Shown one piece after another: positions 9,576 to 18,661 of a stretch of 64,000 nt of DNA (position 1 is its first letter; every line of letters starts with the position of its first letter). This DNA is from Vibrionales bacterium SWAT-3. GTDB taxonomy: Bacteria > Pseudomonadota > Gammaproteobacteria > Enterobacterales > Vibrionaceae. The position numbers were made by a program, and so were the translations under genes. The stretch covers positions 1 through 64,000 of the forward strand of contig AAZW01000006.1 in the NCBI GenBank assembly GCA_000169995.1, read 5' to 3'. The notes below the pieces were generated by a model, which was not told where the DNA came from, made no database searches, and saw only the letters and a list, made by a program, of their open reading frames with translations.

Positions 9576-10073
9576 TTAGAAGAATTTCTTAATCGCTTTT
9601 TCAGCACATGCGACATCTAAGTGACCACCTGGAGCACCACCTACACCAATCGCACCAATCATGGCACTGTTCAGTTGTACCGGAACACCGCCAGCTAAGA
9701 ACAGCAAGTTCTCATCCATGTTTTGCAGTGGTTGCATGATTGGTTTCTCTGCAATGAGCTTCATCAAATTACCTGATGGCTGCTTCATACTAGCGACAGT
9801 AAAAGCTTTCTTGCGCGAGCTATCAAGCGTGTGGATACCAGCGCCATCTGAGCGAAGTTGTGCAATCACATTCCCTGATAAACCGACGACCGTAGCAGAC
9901 ACCTTGTAACCATCAGCCTCGCATTGGCTAACCGCTTCATGAGCAAGCTTGAATGCCGCTTCTGATGAAATTTGAGTGAAAGAGACCGTTTGTGTTTCTG
10001 CCGCTATTGCGTTGTGAGAAAGGCTAAGGAAACCAAGGGTTGCTGCTAGTACTGTTAGTTTTGTCGTTTTCAT
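9576..10073 (-). CDS. Exported HbpS/GlcG-family (heme-binding-like) protein
   Basis: 165-residue protein with a clear signal peptide (MKTTKLTVLAATLGF..NAIAAE) and a HbpS/GlcG (DUF336) domain. Family features are visible: ALAHEAV-type helix 1, SRKKAFTVASMKQPSG in the middle, GGVPVQL, and the C-terminal GAIGVGGAPGGHLDVACAEKAI. In Streptomyces, HbpS binds heme and works with a two-component sensor. Here the gene is divergent from a response regulator/histidine kinase pair, which suggests a similar accessory role, but that link is inference. Confidence 0.85.
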   Translation of the reverse strand: MKTTKLTVLAATLGFLSLSHNAIAAETQTVSFTQISSEAAFKLAHEAVSQCEADGYKVSATVVGLSGNVIAQLRSDGAGIHTLDSSRKKAFTVASMKQPSGNLMKLIAEKPIMQPLQNMDENLLFLAGGVPVQLNSAMIGAIGVGGAPGGHLDVACAEKAIKKFF

Positions 10074-10251
10074 GTTTACTCCGTTAAAGCATCTGTTTTG
10101 AAAGGGTGTTTTTATTCAACAGGTTCATACTAACGAACGCAGGATTACCGCTGGCTTTCTCGAACATTACAAAGTTGCAATGTTGGTTATATTCGAGAAA
10201 GGATATTGATAGAGTGTGTTTAGACCACGGCTAACAGATAAACGGACGTTA

Positions 10252-10926
10252 ATGAAAATACTATTGATTGAGGATGACATTCATATCGCAAGATTTTTGG
10301 TGAATGGTTTTCAGCAAGAAGGGATAACGGTGACTCACGCAATAGATGGTATTGATGGATTACACGAGGCCGTGACTGAAGAATACGACGTGATCATTCT
10401 CGATATCATGTTACCGAAGAAAGACGGATTCGAAGTGCTTGCCGAACTTCGAGGGCAGGGCTACGCGACGCCCGTCATCATATTAAGTGCAAAGCACTCG
10501 GTGGAAGAGCGTGTGCAAGGGCTGCAGTCCGGGGCTGATGATTATTTGGTGAAGCCTTTTGCATTTCCTGAGTTACTCGCTCGTTGCCAAACCTTGGTGC
10601 GTCGAGGAAAGCAACCGACATCTCAACCATTAGAACTGCATTATGGTCCCCTAAGCCTAGACCTTCTAAAGCACACGCTACAAAGAGATCAACAAACGAT
10701 CACTATCAATCAACGTGAGTTTATGTTGATGAAGCTACTGCTGGAAAACCCAGAGTCTGTGATGTCGAAAACGGCGATTCTTGAGCATGTTTGGGGACAT
10801 CAGTTTGATCCGCAAACCAACGTTGTGGATGTGCTCGTGTGCCGACTTCGCAGCAAAGTCGACAAGGGGTTTTCTAAGCCACTGATTCACACACTACGAG
10901 GTGTTGGCTATGTCCTCAAGTCGTAG
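10252..10926 (+). CDS. OmpR-family response regulator
   Basis: 224 residues. The receiver domain (1-120) has the acidic pair EDD at 7-9, the phosphorylation site D51 in IILDIMLP, and the conserved Lys in DDYLVKPF. The C-terminal winged-helix DNA-binding domain (about 128-222) has the typical REFMLMKLLLENP and NVVDVLVCRLRSKVD. The ATG at 10252 fits the family N-terminus MKILLIEDD; an upstream alternative would add 12 unrelated residues. It overlaps the kinase gene by 17 bp and is co-transcribed. It most resembles the CusR/CopR-like group; the target genes are unknown, but the divergent HbpS-like gene is the obvious candidate. Confidence 0.93.
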   Translation: MKILLIEDDIHIARFLVNGFQQEGITVTHAIDGIDGLHEAVTEEYDVIILDIMLPKKDGFEVLAELRGQGYATPVIILSAKHSVEERVQGLQSGADDYLVKPFAFPELLARCQTLVRRGKQPTSQPLELHYGPLSLDLLKHTLQRDQQTITINQREFMLMKLLLENPESVMSKTAILEHVWGHQFDPQTNVVDVLVCRLRSKVDKGFSKPLIHTLRGVGYVLKS

Positions 10927-12313
10927 TATTGAACAGGCGCTTGCCAAAACGCAGAGACATTTGTTGGTTCGCTTTATGTCGACCTTGCTACTCTGCTTGC
11001 TGCTGGTGGAAATGATCGTTGGGGCCATTTTCTTTTTCGATCTTTATCAAACGGAGAAGAAGATTCTTACGTCAATGTCGACTGAGTATCAACGTATTCT
11101 AACTTACGACTCTAGCGAACGTTTGATTCACGTTTTAGAGGCTAACCCACATCGGTTACTTGAGAACAACATTGCTGCTTATAAGGTTGGGAAGGGTGTT
11201 TCATCTGAGGGAACATTCATTGCGGGAACTCAACACCTATCAGCAACAGAGCCTTTTTCCAGCTACCAAATTGATGATAACCGTTCGTGGCTAGAGAGCT
11301 TCATCTTGAGTCCTTATATGTCGTTATCTATTGAAGGAGAGCAGTATGATTTCTGGTTGGTTTTGGACAACCGATCGAGGGACTATATTGCTTACAATCA
11401 ATGGCTAATGACCTTGTATGCCTTGCTTGCACTTGTGGCGGTTACTGCGGTGTTTACTCGTAAAATCATTCACAGTGCGATGTCGCCACTAATTACATTT
11501 GGCGATCTGCTTGATAAGTTGAAAAAAGGTCAGTTAGAACTTCCCAGCACTAGCACTCAGAAAGAAACCGAATCTGAAATACCGCAAGGTCTTAACGTCA
11601 TCAGTTCGAGTGTCCACACGGCGGTTGCAAAGCTGCAGCACGTGACGACAACCTTGAATACGACGGTTGATGCGATTGCTCATGATATTCGAACTCCTTT
11701 GTCGCGTATTACTTTGGCGTCCCAAACAGCCTTGCTTAATAACGCCGATGAGCAAGCAATGAAAGATGCATTGGCAGACTGTTCTGAACACGCAATGCAG
11801 GCAAGTAATATGCTAACCGCTTTGATGAAGCTGAACGATGAACTGACTGGCAAGCGCATACGCCAGAAAGTATCGACTCAGTTATCAGATGTAATTGGTA
11901 ATGTGGTGAGCTGGTATGAAGATGTCGCAGAAGACAAACAAATTGAACTTGTGGTTGATGGAGAGCTTGAGGTTGTTGTTCAGTCAGACCCGGACAAATT
12001 GACTCAAGTGTTGGTTAACCTTGTAGACAATGCCATTAAGTACACGGAACCAGAGGGGGTAGTGACGGTTTATGTAGAGAAAAATGCTCTGGATAAGGTA
12101 GAGATTAGCGTTAGAGATACTGGTGTTGGAATAGAGCAGAAATATCTGGATCTGATTTTTGAAAGGCTTTATCGAGTCGACAATAGCCGAAGTAACGTTG
12201 AGGGGTATGGTCTTGGTTTGTCTCTAGCGCTTGCTATGGTCGAGAACCTTGAAGGCAGCTTAGTCGTGAAATCTGAGCTGGGTGTGGGGAGCACTTTCAC
12301 CCTTACGCTTTGA
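10910..12313 (+). CDS. Sensor histidine kinase, partner of the OmpR-type regulator
   Basis: Inner-membrane kinase of about 467 residues. Transmembrane segments lie at about 20-45 and 158-180 and flank a periplasmic sensor region of about 110 residues. A HAMP-like linker follows, then the H-box AIAHDIRTPLSRI (phosphoacceptor His about 258), the N-box LVNLVDNAIKYT, the G1 box RDTGVGIEQKY and the G2 box GYGLGLSLALAMVE. All catalytic boxes are intact. The ATG at 10910 lies inside the regulator gene; a GTG three codons earlier is possible. The periplasmic ligand is unknown. Confidence 0.92.
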   Translation: MSSSRSIEQALAKTQRHLLVRFMSTLLLCLLLVEMIVGAIFFFDLYQTEKKILTSMSTEYQRILTYDSSERLIHVLEANPHRLLENNIAAYKVGKGVSSEGTFIAGTQHLSATEPFSSYQIDDNRSWLESFILSPYMSLSIEGEQYDFWLVLDNRSRDYIAYNQWLMTLYALLALVAVTAVFTRKIIHSAMSPLITFGDLLDKLKKGQLELPSTSTQKETESEIPQGLNVISSSVHTAVAKLQHVTTTLNTTVDAIAHDIRTPLSRITLASQTALLNNADEQAMKDALADCSEHAMQASNMLTALMKLNDELTGKRIRQKVSTQLSDVIGNVVSWYEDVAEDKQIELVVDGELEVVVQSDPDKLTQVLVNLVDNAIKYTEPEGVVTVYVEKNALDKVEISVRDTGVGIEQKYLDLIFERLYRVDNSRSNVEGYGLGLSLALAMVENLEGSLVVKSELGVGSTFTLTL

Positions 12314-12381
12314 TGCCTTTGCTTTACGGTTACGTGGTATTGAAGTTTGATACCGTCATCTCAAGCTTTGAACTTTAGCCC

Positions 12382-12410
12382 GCTCTTTGCACATCAAAAA
12401 GAGCTTTTCT
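12382..12410 (+). terminator. Rho-independent terminator
   Basis: GCTCTTT/AAAGAGC (12382-12388 with 12398-12404) followed by TTTTCT. It ends the two-component operon about 70 bp after the kinase stop. Confidence 0.75.
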
Positions 12411-12554
12411 ATAGTTAAAGTAATAACTATTAAAGCTAGGGCAGTATTGAACTCATCATAAAATACCTTCACTTCTGATCTCACCTGTGCGTTTTCAGTT
12501 GATGAGTCTTCATCTTCGATTCAATTCATCGCTGCCCATTCTGGAGGGCTGCTG

Positions 12555-13643
12555 ATGCAAAATTCTTCAAATCGACACTTCGATACTGTGCTCTTTCATC
12601 GTTTACTTTTTCCATTCTTCAGCACTTCTGCTTCATCTGCTCCGCTTAAAGTTGGCGTTTACCCTTGTCCTCCTTTTGTTATTGGCTCGATGGATAATGA
12701 GTGGGATGGCCTCAGTATTGAGCTGTGGGAGAAGATCGCCAAGGATATGGATGTTGCGTTTACGATAGAAAATCACCCCCTCGATGACTTACTCAGCTCG
12801 ATAGAGACGGGGCAAATCGATATTGGTGTCTCTTGCATCTCAATCACGCCAGAACGTGAACTATTCGCTGATTTCTCGCACTCATTCTATGAAACCCATC
12901 TTGCTATCGCAGTGAAGAAGAAAGGCTACCTGGAGACGTTACACTCGATATTCTTGAACCCTGCGTTATGGCTGATCATCGGTGTGGTGGTATTTATCGC
13001 AGGTGTCATTGGCGCATTTTTCTATATGCTTGAACACGGTGAAAACCAGAAGCTCTATTCGATGAAAAGCCGAACTGGACGCTGGCTAGAGAGTTTTATT
13101 CTCGGATTACTTTTCATTACTCGAGGTCCATTCAATTACTTTGAATTTAAGAGTCTAACGGGGCGGATTGCTACCGTGTTTATTGGCGTATTCAGCATGC
13201 TTTTCATTGCCAGCATTACTGCTGTGTTAGCGAGTAAACTTACGCTCAGCCAAGGATCTTCTCAGATCAAAGGTATTAATGATCTAGCGAATGTCAAAGT
13301 AGGTGCCAAGGTCGCGACTACGTCTTCTCTGTTATTGACGAGCTTTGGTATCAGACACGAGAACTATATCGATATGCCAAGGCTATTGGCTGCTTTAGAT
13401 GAAGGTGAAGTCGATGCCATTGTAGCCGACGATGTAGTGCTTAAATACATGATTGGGAATGGCAGATTGAGTGGCCAATTTGAAGATTTAGAGGTGTTAC
13501 CGTATCAGCTAGAGAAACAGAATTACGGTTTTATCATTACGGAAAGCAACCCTTACGAAGAAGAGATTAACCGCGCTCTGTTGCAAATTCGAGAGTCTCG
13601 CAAGTGGCGTAAAATCTTAGTCGAGTATTTTGCAGACAACTAA
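12555..13643 (+). CDS. Ionotropic glutamate receptor-like ligand-gated channel protein
   Basis: 362-residue protein with the layout of bacterial GluR0-like receptors: signal peptide, first half of a periplasmic solute-binding domain (about 30-125), a channel insert, then the second half of the binding domain (about 238-362). The insert has a membrane helix (about 137-159), a re-entrant pore-like segment (about 178-196) and a second membrane helix (about 205-230). The ligand-lobe motif SCISITPERELFADFS carries the Arg that binds amino-acid carboxylates in this fold. The GYG potassium-selectivity signature of GluR0 is absent; the pore segment reads LLFITRGPFNYFEF. The ATG is preceded by GGAGGG. 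Ligand and ion are unknown. Confidence 0.8.
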   Translation: MQNSSNRHFDTVLFHRLLFPFFSTSASSAPLKVGVYPCPPFVIGSMDNEWDGLSIELWEKIAKDMDVAFTIENHPLDDLLSSIETGQIDIGVSCISITPERELFADFSHSFYETHLAIAVKKKGYLETLHSIFLNPALWLIIGVVVFIAGVIGAFFYMLEHGENQKLYSMKSRTGRWLESFILGLLFITRGPFNYFEFKSLTGRIATVFIGVFSMLFIASITAVLASKLTLSQGSSQIKGINDLANVKVGAKVATTSSLLLTSFGIRHENYIDMPRLLAALDEGEVDAIVADDVVLKYMIGNGRLSGQFEDLEVLPYQLEKQNYGFIITESNPYEEEINRALLQIRESRKWRKILVEYFADN

Positions 13644-13671
13644 CCGAGACTGCGATACATAGCGTAAGGTG

Positions 13672-13887
13672 TTAGCCGTTAGTCTGCTCTGATTCCAACG
13701 CTGAAACTTTACGCTTTTTGAAATGTTTAACACCGGCCCAAACGACATAAGCGGCTACAAAAACGATCAACGCAGAGCGGAGTAGGATAGGCGCGTCATG
13801 CTCTAACTGCTTAACATGAGGTGCGATACTGGCGAACAATCGGCTGGTAAAAAGCATCCCCATTACAAACATAACAACTTTATTCAT
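13672..13887 (-). CDS. Small membrane protein of unknown function
   Basis: About 71 residues. An N-terminal hydrophobic stretch (KVVMFVMGMLFTSRLFA) could be a signal peptide or membrane helix. A second segment (about 36-55, ALIVFVAAYVVWAGV) is followed by a strongly basic KHFKKRKV tail, which predicts the C-terminus in the cytoplasm. An upstream GTG would add four residues. It converges on the receptor-like gene. It has no recognised family; coding status rests on length, amphipathic layout and isolation between stops. Confidence 0.5.
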   Translation of the reverse strand: MNKVVMFVMGMLFTSRLFASIAPHVKQLEHDAPILLRSALIVFVAAYVVWAGVKHFKKRKVSALESEQTNG

Positions 13888-14091
13888 CTGAATCGCCACT
13901 CAATTAGACACGTTTCTCAGAGCACATTCTCTTTCGGTTTGCTTATGAAAACCAAAAGAACGACTCCGCTCGAAATAAAAGCATGCGCTTCTCAAACGGC
14001 ATCGTCAACGCGATATCAGCCAAAACTCAGCAAGCTAACATTTCGTTTTTGGAAGTGCTCTACTTTCATGTTATTCGTTACGAGGCTCGAT

Positions 14092-15438
14092 TTACTGACG
14101 AACCTGGAGAATCAAACGAGTCTTTGAGTCAGATTCGATCTTCTCTTCAAATTCGGCTTTATTCTTTTTATCCAAAAAGGCGTCCCATTCATCAAGTAAT
14201 AGCGTTTCTTGCGTATGGTTGAGTAACCAATCTAGGCATTTCTTGGTGTATTCTCCGTCGGAAATATCTTCTTTATTTAGCTCCGACTCCCAAGGCCAAC
14301 ATACGCGGTACGAGGGGTTGAAATACAGAGCGCCGGAACTTCGTTGATAGTCTTTAAGGTAAGTGGTTTTTCCAGAACCATTGGAACCAATAACAGAGAG
14401 ATAGCCGTTACGATAGGTCTGAAGTTCATTTACGCTCACTGGTTTATTGGTTTGATTATCTTTGAGTTCAATAGTGTGCGTATCTATTTTAAAGGGGGCT
14501 TTGTTGTCATTAAATTTGGTGAGTAGCCTAAGCTGCCCTTTTATATTAGGTAGCAGGATGATTATCGATACTAATTCGTTGGCCGAAGCAAGCAGGTGGT
14601 AGATGCGAGTCAGGTTTACTACAATCCCCAGTTTAATCGCTGCGTCTATTTGAGGTGAAAATAGCAAAAATACGACCAAAGAAGTGGTGGGTAGGAGCGA
14701 GAATAAAGAAGTGAGCAGCATCGCAGCGTATTTACTGCGGGCCTCTTTCATTCGAGATGAAAGATACGTCTCGGTACTCAGACGTGTATCACTCTGAAAA
14801 CTATCACGATTAATAGACGAGCCGTGATGATAGTTTTCATGGATGGCTGATAATTTCTTAGTAAGGATTGAGCCTTGAGTATTTCGAGTCTCCGATAGCC
14901 ACTCCATTGTTTTGGATATGTAGACCTTGTAGGCAGCAATAAAGAGTGCGCTGACCAGGATCGAGAGAGCAAACCGATAATCTAAAACCACACTAATCAC
15001 TAACAAGCTTAAGCTGAAATTCAGTAGTGCAGAGATAGAATGAAATGAATAACCAATAAAGCTAATGATGGTCTCTTTACCTTGAGAGACCAGAATACCT
15101 TTGATGTTATCGGTGTCGGTTTTGTTGGTGCACGAACCGTAGATCGTTGTGGCAGCAGACCAAAAGTCATTCAGTGCAGAGCACAACCACGCCTCCCGAG
15201 ACATATCACTGAAATATGAGACACAGTAAGGCAGCACCATACACGTTAAGTAAACAACGGCCCATAGTTTGAAATCAACACTGTCGAAGCCAACACTGTT
15301 GACTTCGTAGATGATTTGAACGGATGCGTAAACAGAGATTGCGATAGAGAGTTGGTGTATGCTCGCAAAAGAGAGTGCCAACCAAGCGTGCTTATTGAAC
15401 AGGCTTAGCGCAATAGACCTTACTGATTCAAACTTCAT
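14092..15438 (-). CDS. Aberrant ABC exporter-like protein with degenerate nucleotide-binding domain
   Basis: 448 residues. The N-terminal 300 form a membrane domain with about five to six hydrophobic segments, like an ABC exporter half. The C-terminal ATPase-like region is very short (about 135 residues). It has a good Walker A (GSNGSGKTT, about 354-362) and Walker B (ETLLLDEWDAF, about 412-422). Between them only ISDGEYTKK could stand for the LSGGQ signature. The helical subdomain and Q-loop are hard to place. The protein ends at RLILQVRQ, where an H-loop His would be expected. It may be a regulatory or inactive transporter, or a member of a divergent subgroup. There is no partner gene next to it. 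Confidence 0.7.
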   Translation of the reverse strand: MKFESVRSIALSLFNKHAWLALSFASIHQLSIAISVYASVQIIYEVNSVGFDSVDFKLWAVVYLTCMVLPYCVSYFSDMSREAWLCSALNDFWSAATTIYGSCTNKTDTDNIKGILVSQGKETIISFIGYSFHSISALLNFSLSLLVISVVLDYRFALSILVSALFIAAYKVYISKTMEWLSETRNTQGSILTKKLSAIHENYHHGSSINRDSFQSDTRLSTETYLSSRMKEARSKYAAMLLTSLFSLLPTTSLVVFLLFSPQIDAAIKLGIVVNLTRIYHLLASANELVSIIILLPNIKGQLRLLTKFNDNKAPFKIDTHTIELKDNQTNKPVSVNELQTYRNGYLSVIGSNGSGKTTYLKDYQRSSGALYFNPSYRVCWPWESELNKEDISDGEYTKKCLDWLLNHTQETLLLDEWDAFLDKKNKAEFEEKIESDSKTRLILQVRQ

Positions 15439-15809
15439 GCAGGGAATATCCGTTTAGTGCTGTAATTTTTGTGCTTACTTAGATGAAGTTCATCCTACAA
15501 ATAGGACTTTCTTGCAATATTAATTGCCCTTGGATTTATAAATATTCAATGCAATGCGCAAAGGTTAGGTTTTATTTTATAGATTGCTATCAATATGATT
15601 CTGCTAGGTGGTCAGGAAAGCGCCGCTTTTGAACTTGCTTCTTATCCTGTTTTTCGTTCAAGATTTAAGATGCAGGGCTTTGGAAATGCGTTAATTAGTG
15701 AGTAGGGGGGGATGGGGACGTGTTAAAAAGCCCCGTCAATACGAGGCTTTTTTGTGTCACAAGTCACTTATCTGCGGATGTTAAGAAGGTATGGCGAGTT
15801 TACACTCTC
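15439..15809. other. Intergenic region, terminator only
   Basis: AT-rich leader of the ABC-like gene on the left and trailer of the VirK/YbjX gene on the right. Apart from the hairpin at 15725-15752, no coding frame or repeat was seen. Confidence 0.5.
15725..15752 (-). terminator. Bidirectional terminator
   Basis: AAAGCCCCGT and ACGAGGCTTT form a stem around CAAT with one internal mismatch. A-rich and T-rich flanks on both sides give U-tracts in either direction. It ends the minus-strand VirK/YbjX transcript. Confidence 0.75.
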
Positions 15810-16724
15810 TCAACTTGCTTTCGCTAAATCTACGTTTAATGTAATAGGAGCCTGTAGGTGAGGGTTAATAGCGGCTCTTAGGTCTTCTTCATATTGGTCT
15901 AACCAAGCGTAACGTTGACGGTATAGCTTTCGTTTTTGGCGTTTAAGCGGCTCAAGATCCTTTCTTGTTGCGCGTAAAGGCAACACGTAAAAGCACTTGT
16001 TATGTTGCGCTCCGTTATGCTCTTCCCAAAGCTCATCATATTTTAGGTTGATGTCTTTGCTTTTCTTTCCATAGCGGAATGAGTTTGACACATGGCTCGC
16101 TTCGTTGACTGCGTAAATGTGGGTTATGCCCAGGTCTGCAGCCATCAGTCTTAGTGTTTCGACGATGAATGACTTAGGTCTTAAGCCGTAAAAGGCTTTG
16201 GTGAACGCTCGGCTGAACCCGTTATCATTAGCACCACCTTGAACACCACCGATGTAGATATCGTTGTTGAAGACAGAGAATGATAGGTTGTACATTTTAT
16301 TCAATTGTGAATCAGTCAGCGACAGCGTTAGCTCACCTTCTTTTCTTGAATTACGCTCAAAGCTGAGGTTGAGTAAGTAAGTTTGTTCACCGATTTCTAG
16401 CTCTAAAAGGTTGATTCTTTCGTTGTAAATATTGTGTCGAGCTGGAGTGTTGAAGGTATTTTCAAACCAATCGTAATGCTTTGATAAAATTTCGATTTTC
16501 TGCTTTTTGCTAAAGCCATTACATAGGTAAGGAGTGACAAACTTAGATAGGAAATTTGGTTGCTTTTTAAATAAGAGTTTTCTCTCATCAGAGTTGAAAT
16601 TCTCATTCATTCTTTTCGTATCTGAGTAATAAAACAATGCTCGAATTGTAAACTTAGCTATCGCTTTGTACTTGCCCTTGTTTTTATGGACATTAGCGTC
16701 AATTCCCATACGAACTACATTCAT
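15810..16724 (-). CDS. VirK/YbjX family (DUF535) protein
   Basis: 304 residues, predicted soluble. It matches the VirK/YbjX family by YIGGVQGG near residue 165, the following region KAFYGLRPKSFIVETLR, LGITHIYAVNEASHV and YDELWEEHNG. Family members in enterobacteria contribute to envelope stress and antimicrobial-peptide tolerance or to virulence; the biochemistry is unknown. The start chosen (16724, MNVVRMG) has GAGGTG spaced correctly before it; the longer frame from 16760 lacks support. It follows promoter DNA with no operon partner. Confidence 0.85.
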   Translation of the reverse strand: MNVVRMGIDANVHKNKGKYKAIAKFTIRALFYYSDTKRMNENFNSDERKLLFKKQPNFLSKFVTPYLCNGFSKKQKIEILSKHYDWFENTFNTPARHNIYNERINLLELEIGEQTYLLNLSFERNSRKEGELTLSLTDSQLNKMYNLSFSVFNNDIYIGGVQGGANDNGFSRAFTKAFYGLRPKSFIVETLRLMAADLGITHIYAVNEASHVSNSFRYGKKSKDINLKYDELWEEHNGAQHNKCFYVLPLRATRKDLEPLKRQKRKLYRQRYAWLDQYEEDLRAAINPHLQAPITLNVDLAKAS

Positions 16725-16935
16725 AATCACCTCAAAAGAAGAAGCACCCCCCGAACACATTCGTGTTGGGTTTTACGTTCTTTACACCCATAAACATCAA
16801 GGCTGCGATGATAATGAAAAGTGAAATTTAGGTATGTATGGGTATGTATGACAATGTAATCGGAATAGTTACTTAGTGTGTGGTTTTTGCGCAGATAGAA
16901 ACGGATAGTTCATGGGTACTTGATGGTTAAACAAA

Positions 16936-16963
16936 AATGCTACTGCAAAGATGCAGTGGCATT
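16936..16963 (-). terminator. Rho-independent terminator of the HU operon
   Basis: AATGC-ACTGCA/TGCAGT-GCATT stem (16936-16947 with 16952-16963, one mismatch) with minus-strand U-tract TTTTTGTTT. It follows the 46-aa gene downstream of HU. Confidence 0.75.
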
Positions 16964-16998
16964 GTTTATCTATCGCTTGTTATCAACGCAGGGTCAAA

Positions 16999-17139
16999 TT
17001 AAAGCTCTAACAGTTTGGCCAGTTCACGCTCTTCTAGAAGCTCTTCAATACGTTGTCGAGTTTTAGGTGCTTGGTTTTCTGTTGATTTACCTGCTTTTTT
17101 AACGCGACCGCTTTTGGTTTTTTCCTTTGGCGTAGTCAT
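16999..17139 (-). CDS. 46-residue charged protein downstream of HU
   Basis: Complete small frame starting MTTPKEKTKSGRVKKAGK and ending IEELLEERELAKLLEL. The N-half is basic and Ser/Thr/Lys-rich; the C-half is a predicted amphipathic helix of Glu, Leu and Arg. GGAAAATAACG precedes the ATG, the gene begins about 40 bp after the HU stop and a terminator follows, so it is probably the second gene of an HU operon. The C-terminal helix loosely recalls the small PA3496-type family, but I would not assign it. Confidence 0.6.
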   Translation of the reverse strand: MTTPKEKTKSGRVKKAGKSTENQAPKTRQRIEELLEERELAKLLEL

Positions 17140-17178
17140 CGTTATTTTCCTTATAGTTCTGCGTTTTAAGGCGCTAGC

Positions 17179-17454
17179 TTAAAGGTTGCACGCCTCTTTT
17201 AACGCTTTACCCGCTTTGAATGCTGGTGTTTTAGATGCAGCAATTTGAATTTCTTCACCTGTACGTGGGTTACGACCCGTGCGAGCGGCACGAGTGTTTA
17301 CTTTGAAGCTACCAAATCCAAGGATCGCTACTTCATCACCGTTAGCAAGTGTTGTTGAAATACCTTCTACAAGTGCATTTAGCGCGTTACCCGCTTGTTC
17401 TTTTGAAATGTCTGCAGATGTAGCGATGTGTTCAACTAATTGAGATTTGTTCAT
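17179..17454 (-). CDS. HU-family nucleoid protein
   Basis: 91 residues, the full family length. The dimerisation half starts [22 protein letters not shown]. The DNA-binding arm follows the core [43 protein letters not shown]. The arm has the Asn-Pro tip (RNPRTGE) that intercalates DNA. It is an HU homologue rather than IHF, which has [10 protein letters not shown] with a different arm context. It is likely an accessory HU paralogue of this replicon. Followed by the 46-aa gene and a terminator. Confidence 0.93.
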   Translation of the reverse strand: MNKSQLVEHIATSADISKEQAGNALNALVEGISTTLANGDEVAILGFGSFKVNTRAARTGRNPRTGEEIQIAASKTPAFKAGKALKEACNL

Positions 17455-17752
17455 ATTCTTGATTCCTTAGTGAGTAAGGCTGGTGTCTACCTTTGGCACC
17501 TAGCTTGAGTGATCTTATCAACACCAAGTACGATATTGTCAGTGATTGGGTAGGGCTTTGTTAAGTAACCAACAAGATCGTTTAGAAAACCGTCAATTGA
17601 CAGCCAGGTACAAGTTGTTGATTTTTAGCGTTTTAAATACGAATAGTAAAAGAGCTATCAGGAATTTTAGAGTTTGAAGGATTGGGTGAGTCCTCATCGT
17701 GCCAATTATCTGCAACCTGAGTTGCTCGTTTTACTTGGTGATAGATAAAGAA

Positions 17753-17775
17753 AAGCCCAGCGAATTGCTGGGCTT
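17753..17775 (-). terminator. Rho-independent terminator
   Basis: AAGCCCAGC/GCTGGGCTT (17753-17761 with 17767-17775), a perfect 9-bp stem with a minus-strand U-rich tail. It ends the VC0807-like gene. Confidence 0.8.
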
Positions 17776-17807
17776 AGGGTATTCAGGTTGAGCTGCTTTG
17801 AGTGAGC

Positions 17808-18506
17808 TTATTTATTGGTGACGAAAATTTGCTCTGTCTCTAGCGAGGTCATGTCGCGAATTTGGCGCCAGATGTAGTAAAAAATACCTAACATCATTAG
17901 TAAGCTTGGAATCGCAATCGCAGGGTAGCTATATAGAGTCAATTTACCGAGTTCTTCATTGAACGCCGCAGTACCAGCAGGGCTAGTAACAATCCAAGTC
18001 GCGAGGAAATAGTTCATCGCAGAAGAGAATGCGAACGTGCTAGCGAACATGTAGTTTGACGTCATTAGGCAACGATCAAATTTAGCTTGGTTTCCGAATT
18101 GCTTTAAACGCTCTTCAATTAGAGCTATGTTCAGCAATGCAGGCGTGAAAATCACCTTTTGGATGAATGGGTAGCGAGTAAAGGTAGAGCCGAGTACCGC
18201 TAGACCGATTAAGCCAGGGATTAAGGCTTCTTTTAGAGCTAACCAACGCGTGTCTAGTTCGAAGAAACCAATACCACCAGTTAGTAACACGCTGACAAAG
18301 CCAAGTGCAGCGATGAAGTTAAATTTCTTGTTGCGGATTAGCTCCATACCACCGTAAGCAATAGGGAAGGCGAGTGCGACAAGCAGTGCTAAACCAGTTC
18401 CGAGGTGCTCTTCGCCGCTGAACTTCATAAGGATGAATGACGGAAGAAGGACGTTAAATACGACTTCAAAAAGAGGACTCGATTTTTTGTTTTCAGTGTT
18501 ACTCAT
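17808..18506 (-). CDS. VC0807-like integral membrane protein
   Basis: About 232 residues with six to seven hydrophobic segments spread along the length, including LGTGLALLVALAFPIAYGG, FIAALGFVSVLLTGGIGFF and a C-terminal YPAIAIPSLLMMLGIFYYIW. It matches the pattern of the Vibrio VC0807 family, conserved membrane proteins of unknown function. The start at 18506 (MSNTENK) is taken because the preceding five codons are atypical. Single gene with its own terminator. Confidence 0.7.
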   Translation of the reverse strand: MSNTENKKSSPLFEVVFNVLLPSFILMKFSGEEHLGTGLALLVALAFPIAYGGMELIRNKKFNFIAALGFVSVLLTGGIGFFELDTRWLALKEALIPGLIGLAVLGSTFTRYPFIQKVIFTPALLNIALIEERLKQFGNQAKFDRCLMTSNYMFASTFAFSSAMNYFLATWIVTSPAGTAAFNEELGKLTLYSYPAIAIPSLLMMLGIFYYIWRQIRDMTSLETEQIFVTNK

Positions 18507-18661
18507 AATCTCTAAATACATTGTGTTATGGATTTATTCTCAGGGATTGTTGTTTACCTCGCCCGAGATGTAAAGCCTAAAGGGGTCATGCTATGTAACG
18601 ACATGTGACACCGACGACATCTTTTCAGGTGTTTTGCACGTATTACCGGCTAACAAATGCG

